Origin: Spirochaetota bacterium
Lineage (GTDB): Bacteria > Spirochaetota > JAGLSM01 > JAKPMW01
DNA: 64,000 nucleotides
Reading direction: 5' to 3'
NCBI GenBank assembly: GCA_031283155.1
Contig: JAITCI010000003.1
Span: forward strand, 22,118-86,117
Below, piece by piece: positions 58,853 to 64,000 of this stretch (position 1 is its first letter; every line of letters begins with the position of its first letter). Made by a program: the position numbers and the translations under genes. The notes under the pieces were generated by a model. The model did not search any database and was not told the DNA's origin. It saw nothing but the letters and a program-made list of their open reading frames with translations.

Positions 58853-59491
58853 TCAATACCATTGACCAACGGCAAAAACCCCTCCCGATCTGACGCCCGG
58901 AATTCCGAAGGCGTTATTGTAATATTCCGGAGCAATGCCAAAAACATATTCATAATTATATTCCGATGAAAATGGAGTCAGCATAATATTATTATGAGCA
59001 GGTGAACTTTTCCACGCTGCAAAGAAATTGCTGGCGGTTGTTACCGGATCAGGGTGAAGAATGATTACGCTTGCGGCGCATTCTGAGGTATACCGTCGTT
59101 TGGGTGTGGTCTTTGTGTTATTCCATCCGCTTGCAGCATTGCCTCCGTCCGGTCTGGTATGGCCAAAGTGCGTCTTTTGCTCAGCCGCCCTAAGATCGGC
59201 ATATTTTTCTAAATCCACATTGGCAGTACCGGGGAATGTTTCTAATTTATGCGCTTTTCTGTGATTGTTCAGAAGCTTGTAAAACTCCTGACGCACTGCT
59301 TTTGTATACTTTGCAGACTGCATATAGTGTATATCGGCGTCAGATACCTTGTATGAAGCAGGCTGAGCGCCGGTATCAGCAGATTTATCTGAAGAGGGTC
59401 TGGAACGCATACACGCGGTGAAAAGCAGAAGAATGGTTACGCAGAAAGCGGCAGCCATATTCAGTACCTGAAAAACTTTTCTGCTGTGCAT
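58853..59491 (-). CDS. CAP/SCP-domain lipoprotein
   Basis: Lipobox-like FCVTILLLFTAC; EFYKLLNNHRKAHKLETF...ADLRAAEQKTHFGHTRPDG...NFFAAWKSSPAHNNIMLTP. Confidence 0.85.
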   Translation of the reverse strand: MHSRKVFQVLNMAAAFCVTILLLFTACMRSRPSSDKSADTGAQPASYKVSDADIHYMQSAKYTKAVRQEFYKLLNNHRKAHKLETFPGTANVDLEKYADLRAAEQKTHFGHTRPDGGNAASGWNNTKTTPKRRYTSECAASVIILHPDPVTTASNFFAAWKSSPAHNNIMLTPFSSEYNYEYVFGIAPEYYNNAFGIPGVRSGGVFAVGQWY

Positions 59492-59641
59492 ACATTTTCC
59501 ACCTGAAAACAATATAGCAGCAAAAGTGGGGCAGTGAATACTGCCTTCCACGCAAGTCTTTTTAAGCTTGGCTGGTTACGTATATAGTTCCACAAAATTA
59601 CACTTTACAGGAAACGTGGATAGATTGTAGATTCTTTACGA

Positions 59642-61027
59642 ATGGAGGCCGTGATGGCGAGACTCTGGGAAAATCCAAAAAGCCAAACCGAGAGCATAGT
59701 CGCGGACTATACCGCTGCCGAAGACGCGCTTCTCGATAATCATCTCGTGCCGGAGGATCTCATCACCAACGCCGCCCACGCGCGGATGCTCGCCGAACGC
59801 GGATACATCAGCGCGCAGGAATGCCGCGCCATACTGGACGAACTCGCGCGGATCCATGACGCCTGGCAAAGCGGCAATTTCATGGTTTCCGCCGCCGACG
59901 AGGACGTCCATACAAAAATTGAAAATGCAGTCACCATCGCTATCGGCGAACCGGGCAAAAAAATGCACACCGGCCGCAGCCGTAACGATCAGGTGCTGAC
60001 CGATCTGCGCCTCTATCTGCGGCGGCGGCTTGCATCGCTGGCGCTTCTGGCCGCGCGGCTCGCGCAGGATTTTCATGATTTTGCGGAGCGCGCCGCCCTC
60101 CATGCCATGCCCGGCTATACCCACATGCAGCGCGCTATGCCCTCGTCCGTCGCGCTTTGGGCGGGCGCTTTTACCGAGGCGCTCGCGGACGACGCCGAAC
60201 AGCTTCTTTCCCAGCACGCGCAGGCGGATATCTCTCCGCTGGGTTCCGGCGCGGGCTATGGCGTGAGTCTGAAGATCGATCGCGAACTCACGGCCAGGCT
60301 CATGGGGTTTTCGCGTGTGCAGATCAACCCCCTCCATTGTCAGAATTCGCGCGGCAAAATCGAGGGTATGGCGCTCGCCGCCGTCTCCAATCTGATGATG
60401 ACGCTCGGGCGGTTCGCGGGCGATATGCTTCTTTTTACAACCTCGGAATACGGCTTTTTTTCAGTTGCGGATCGCTTCACCACGGGTTCTTCGATCATGC
60501 CGCAAAAAAAGAATCTGGATATCATGGAACTTTTGCGCGCGCGGGTGCATACGGTACAGGCCGCCGAACAGCTTGTGAAAGCGATCCCTCTTGGTCTGCC
60601 CTCCGGCTATTCGCGCGATCTTCAGGAAATGAAGAAGCCGCTCATCGAGGCGTTTTCGATTGCCGAATCTTCGCTCGCGGTCGTGTCCGCCCTGCTTGGC
60701 GGCATTACCGTAAATACGGAGCGCCTGCGGGCGGCGCTCTCGGCGGAGATATACGCGACCGACGCGGTTTTTCGGCGCGTCGAAGAGGGTGTTCCGTTCC
60801 GCGACGCCTACCACGAAATCAAGAGCGCCCTCGACGATGTGCAGCCTCCGAGAGACAGCCTCGCGCTTGCTTTGCACGCTTCGCGGGATGCGGCGGCCAC
60901 CATCGGAACGCCCGCCAATCCCGGGCTGGCATTGCTTTTGGGGCGCGTTACGCCCCTCCAAAAACGCGCAGAGGCCGCCCTGGACGCCGCCTGCGCCATC
61001 TTTCCCGCCCTTGTACGGAAAGAATAA
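59642..61027 (+). CDS. argH: Argininosuccinate lyase
   Basis: ADEDVHTKIENAVT, HTGRSRNDQVLTDLRLYLR, PGYTHMQRAMPSS, GSSIMPQKKNLDIMELLRAR. Confidence 0.97.
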   Translation: MEAVMARLWENPKSQTESIVADYTAAEDALLDNHLVPEDLITNAAHARMLAERGYISAQECRAILDELARIHDAWQSGNFMVSAADEDVHTKIENAVTIAIGEPGKKMHTGRSRNDQVLTDLRLYLRRRLASLALLAARLAQDFHDFAERAALHAMPGYTHMQRAMPSSVALWAGAFTEALADDAEQLLSQHAQADISPLGSGAGYGVSLKIDRELTARLMGFSRVQINPLHCQNSRGKIEGMALAAVSNLMMTLGRFAGDMLLFTTSEYGFFSVADRFTTGSSIMPQKKNLDIMELLRARVHTVQAAEQLVKAIPLGLPSGYSRDLQEMKKPLIEAFSIAESSLAVVSALLGGITVNTERLRAALSAEIYATDAVFRRVEEGVPFRDAYHEIKSALDDVQPPRDSLALALHASRDAAATIGTPANPGLALLLGRVTPLQKRAEAALDAACAIFPALVRKE

Positions 61028-61142
61028 TAAGGGCAAAAATTCATTGCCCATTCGCCGGGGGAATAGTTATTTTTCAAAGTGCTTGTTGCGCCCATTCCGG
61101 GTCTGGTGCGCCCGGTATTTTTATATACGTTGAGGAAGTCCT

Positions 61143-61574
61143 ATGCGAACCCCCAGTCTGAAGCAAAAAGAAATCGATAAAAAATGGTATCTTGTGGACG
61201 CCGAGGGCATGGTTCTTGGCCGACTTGCCGCCGGAGTCGCCATGGTTCTGCGCGGCAAAAACAAGCCCACGTTTACGCCCCATCTCGATTGCGGGGATAA
61301 CGTGATCGTGATCAACGCCGAAAAAATCGTTTTTAACGGCGATGCGCTCGCAAAAAAATATTATCACTACAGCGGGTATGTGGGCGGCATGAAATCCGTC
61401 ACTCTGGACAAAATGATGGACACGCACCCTGAGCGCGTTGTCACCACGGCCATCAAGGGAATGTTGCCCAAGGGCAGTCTCGGGCGCGCGCTCTTGCGGA
61501 ATCTTCGCGTCTATAATGGCGCGGAGCACGAGCAGGCGGCGCAGAAGCCCGAAAAACTTGTGATAGCGCGGTAA
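61143..61574 (+). CDS. rplM: 50S ribosomal protein L13
   Basis: KWYLVDAEGMVLGRLAAGVAMVLRGKNKPTFTPHLDCGDNVIVINAEKI. Confidence 0.97.
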   Translation: MRTPSLKQKEIDKKWYLVDAEGMVLGRLAAGVAMVLRGKNKPTFTPHLDCGDNVIVINAEKIVFNGDALAKKYYHYSGYVGGMKSVTLDKMMDTHPERVVTTAIKGMLPKGSLGRALLRNLRVYNGAEHEQAAQKPEKLVIAR

Positions 61575-61628
61575 CACTATATAAGAGTCCCGCGCGCCCT
61601 CTCTTGGGCGCTTCGGAGGAGGAAGTTT

Positions 61629-62024
61629 GTGGCTGAAAAGAAATTCACATGGGCGACAGGCCGGAGAAAAAATGCGGTTGCGCGGATTCGGGCGATACGC
61701 GGAACCGGCAGAATTGAAATCAATGGACGAAAACTGGAAGAGTATTTTACCGTTCCCACCCACCGCGCGATGGTAGCGCGCCCCATGATCCTGACCGGCA
61801 CTCAGGCGAGTGTGGATATATACGTTAATGTTACGGGCGGCGGCGTAAGCGGCCAGGCAGGCGCAATCCGCCACGGGATCGCGCGCGTACTCAACGCTCT
61901 CGACACGAATAACCGCATGGCTCTCAAAACGAATGGACTCTTAACCCGCGATCCCCGAATGGTTGAACGCAAAAAGTATGGGCATCCCGGCGCGCGCAAA
62001 CGGTTCCAGTTCTCAAAGCGCTAG
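61629..62024 (+). CDS. rpsI: 30S ribosomal protein S9
   Basis: ATGRRKNAVARIRAIRGTGRIEINGR...GGGVSGQAGAIRHGIARVL...KKYGHPGARKRFQFSKR; GTG start. Confidence 0.97.
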   Translation: MAEKKFTWATGRRKNAVARIRAIRGTGRIEINGRKLEEYFTVPTHRAMVARPMILTGTQASVDIYVNVTGGGVSGQAGAIRHGIARVLNALDTNNRMALKTNGLLTRDPRMVERKKYGHPGARKRFQFSKR

Positions 62025-62063
62025 AACACGACGTTCTGTTGCAGACAGGACGCGCAGCGCGCA

Positions 62064-62268
62064 GCGACATGGATGTCGCGGCAGTGCGCGGTGCATCGAG
62101 AGCGTACATGGATGTACGCTCTTGCGAGGGGCTGATCTTGCAGGGGGAGCGTTTTACGGAAGCGGGCATAATTTTTCGTGCGTAACCGCAGAGTTGTAGG
62201 CATATGCTCCCCCTCGCTCCAGCCCTTGCGACCCGGATGGGAGTATCCCGCGCGCGACAGGAGGTCGC
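62064..62268. repeat. Cluster of apex-conserved hairpins downstream of rpsI
   Basis: GCGACATGGATGTCGC (62064-62079), AGAGCGTACATGGATGTACGCTCT (62099-62122), GCGACAGGAGGTCGC (62254-62268). Confidence 0.8.
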
Positions 62269-62447
62269 GATTGGCGCGGGAAGGGCTTCCGCTACCCCCA
62301 CCAGTTTCAAAACCGTGCTGCCCCCAATTATAAAAGACCTGTACGCAGCCAAACAAGAAGCGCTGAAACCACGAAAACCGTGAAAGTAAAAAAAACATTA
62401 GCCACGAAATTCACGAATAAAAGATCGAATAGGAGATATATACGACG

Positions 62448-63305
62448 TTATCCCAAATCATCCAAAGTAAGGCCGGTTGCCGTGGCTATTTGCGCCGCAG
62501 ATAAGCCCATAGTTTTGAGCTTCCGGGCGGCTTCAAGTAATTGCTCCCGGCCTTCTTCCCGGCCCTCTTCGCGCCCCTCTTCACGCCACACGGCGATGGC
62601 TTCTTCCTGATTCCATTCGGTGATCCGCATATTGAGCACCTCCTGCTTGTGCTTCTCCATGAACTCTTTGAGTATACCATGTTTTAAGCAGTACCGTACA
62701 GCCGCTTGCATCGCTTTTTGTTTGTCCCCCAGTTGCCGTGTGAAATATCGTACCAGTGCAACAAATGTGCTGTACTCGCTTAAAGTTTTACTTCTGGATG
62801 CAAGCTCGGCGTTTCTTCCATCGTTAATGTTGAGGACGCGCACTATAAGCTCAAGGGTGGGTTCCTGTTCCTTTGCGAGTCCCAGTTCTTTTGTGTCCAT
62901 GAAGGAATCCGAGAGTTTTAAGATTTGTTCATCCGGGCAGGGCGCAAGTCCATTGTACAATACGAAAAATTCCGGTCTTGGAATTTTTACAAGTTTGCTC
63001 GAATAGAGCGCCCTTTTTTTGTTCATCTCTTCATATATTTTTGAGATATACATCAAAAACCGCAATCCCATATTCGGGTTAATTGTGCTCTGATGCTCCA
63101 AAAGCACAACCAGTCTCCCGCCTATCTCAAACGAAATATCGTTGATAGAATCCATGAAGAGCACATTTTGCAAGGTATTGATGTTTACCGGAGTATCCGG
63201 CGGGAGGGTGACGCCCTCCAGAGCGCAATACAATTCCCGTAAAATATCTGGTTCGCTGAACAGCAGCGAAAAAACGCTGTTTTTGTATGTATGATTCACG
63301 AGCAT
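62448..63305 (-). CDS. Rpn family recombination-promoting nuclease / putative transposase
   Basis: NHTYKNSVFSLLFSEPDILRELYCALEG, GRLVVLLEHQSTINPNMGLRFLMYISKIYEEM, C-terminal EEGREEGREEGREQLLEAARKLKTMGLSAAQIATATGL. Confidence 0.92.
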   Translation of the reverse strand: MLVNHTYKNSVFSLLFSEPDILRELYCALEGVTLPPDTPVNINTLQNVLFMDSINDISFEIGGRLVVLLEHQSTINPNMGLRFLMYISKIYEEMNKKRALYSSKLVKIPRPEFFVLYNGLAPCPDEQILKLSDSFMDTKELGLAKEQEPTLELIVRVLNINDGRNAELASRSKTLSEYSTFVALVRYFTRQLGDKQKAMQAAVRYCLKHGILKEFMEKHKQEVLNMRITEWNQEEAIAVWREEGREEGREEGREQLLEAARKLKTMGLSAAQIATATGLTLDDLG

Positions 63306-63400
63306 AAAATCCTCCTCTGTAGGGCGTTAAGCGCCCGTATAGAGCAAAGCCGTGAAGGGGCGGCGGGTGCGATTTATTTTCAATAAAAGGGCGGTTTGCT

Positions 63401-63692
63401 TGAGCCGCGAATACGACGAATAAAAAAGCAATTTGGCCACGAATCACACGAATAAAGGCTCGAAATTAAAGACTGAAAGGCTTGAAAAAAGTCTTGGGGT
63501 AAAAGCCAAAACCAAAAGCCGCGAGCGGTAGTGAACCCTTTTTTGATGTTTTTTGCCTTATTCGTGCTTACAAGGACGTAAGCACCCCGCGCAGACAGGA
63601 TGTCGGTCGCGCAGCGAGCGCGGGGAGCCTTTATTCGGTCTTTTTCGTGGCCAAATGTCTTGTAGTTTTGCTTTTTTCGCGCCTTTTCGCGG
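63401..63692. repeat. MITE-like inverted-repeat element, copy B (core 63432-63655)
   Basis: TTTGGCCACGAATCACACGAATAAAGGCT ... AGCCTTTATTCGGTCTTTTTCGTGGCCAAA, flanked by outer arms AGCCGCGAA...AAAAAAGCAA / TTGCTTTTTTCGCG...CGCGGCT; contains GTGCTTAC..GTAAGCAC and GACAGGATGTC hairpins. Confidence 0.8.
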
Positions 63693-63911
63693 CTGAATGT
63701 CTTTTTGGGCTTTTTTCGTGAATTTCGTAGATTTTATAGTTGCGAAATTTTGTTTGCAAAATACATACCCTCAGATAATATTATATCGCTATGATGGTTA
63801 AAACTATAGACCCGCGCAAGAACGCACATTGCCCCCTGGCATCCACAGGGTGTAAAGGTACTTCGCCTTGTACGCGCGCAAGAGCCAATACATACACCAA
63901 ATTTGCCCCAC

Positions 63912-63928
63912 GGGGGGGGGGGGGGGGG
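63912..63928 (+). repeat. Homopolymer G tract (17 nt)
   Basis: TTTGCCCCAC followed by 17 G then AATTCCCCC. Confidence 0.85.
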
Positions 63929-64000
63929 AATTCCCCCTTCCCAGTATAAATTTTGGTTTTTATGCTGTCGTTTGCCTTGATTTTTGTGGGGCGTTGGGTT

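Noticed and set aside
61074-61874. 266-aa minus-strand ORF
   Set aside because: Antisense to rplM/rpsI; spurious.
1-64000. tRNA/rRNA genes
   Set aside because: None recognised by eye; a tRNAscan/Infernal run would be needed to exclude them.

Overview
This 64 kb window is mostly dense bacterial coding sequence. The gene families suggest a spirochaete (Treponema-like) origin, but that is inference. From left to right it contains: (1) a type II restriction-modification locus whose methyltransferase runs off the left edge, next to a decayed type IIG/Eco57I-like fragment and a MITE-like inverted-repeat element; (2) housekeeping and metabolic genes: bifunctional manC, PPi-dependent phosphofructokinase, accA, dnaE, an MBL-fold hydrolase, an HDOD protein, a MoeB/MoeZ-like E1 with rhodanese, thioredoxin, an Fe-S aldo/keto reductase, myo-inositol-1-phosphate synthase, nrdDG, gmhA and a GmhB fusion; (3) a second methyltransferase (M.EcoRI family) beside a truncated zinc-ribbon-repeat protein; (4) envelope genes: an OmpA-like protein, a Gly-rich coiled-coil protein, psd-pssA, UDP-glucose dehydrogenase and UDP-xylose synthase; (5) a surface-glycan locus at about 43-58.7 kb, with galE, a ricin-lectin lipoprotein, three paralogous GT-C-type membrane proteins sharing an N-terminal extracytoplasmic domain, CDP-3,6-dideoxyhexose genes (rfbF, rfbG, rfbH and a reductase lacking the ferredoxin domain), GtrA, an FAD oxidoreductase and an RmlB-like SDR with an altered active-site motif; (6) argH, rplM and rpsI; (7) an Rpn-family nuclease gene between repeat ends that resemble those of the MITE-like element near the left end. 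The least explained signals are a dispersed family of hairpins with a conserved apex and variable complementary arms (with two related palindromes inside ORFs), the repeat-bounded Rpn module, the tandem repeats flanking gmhA, and the GT-C fusion family. All alignments were done by eye; no database search was run.
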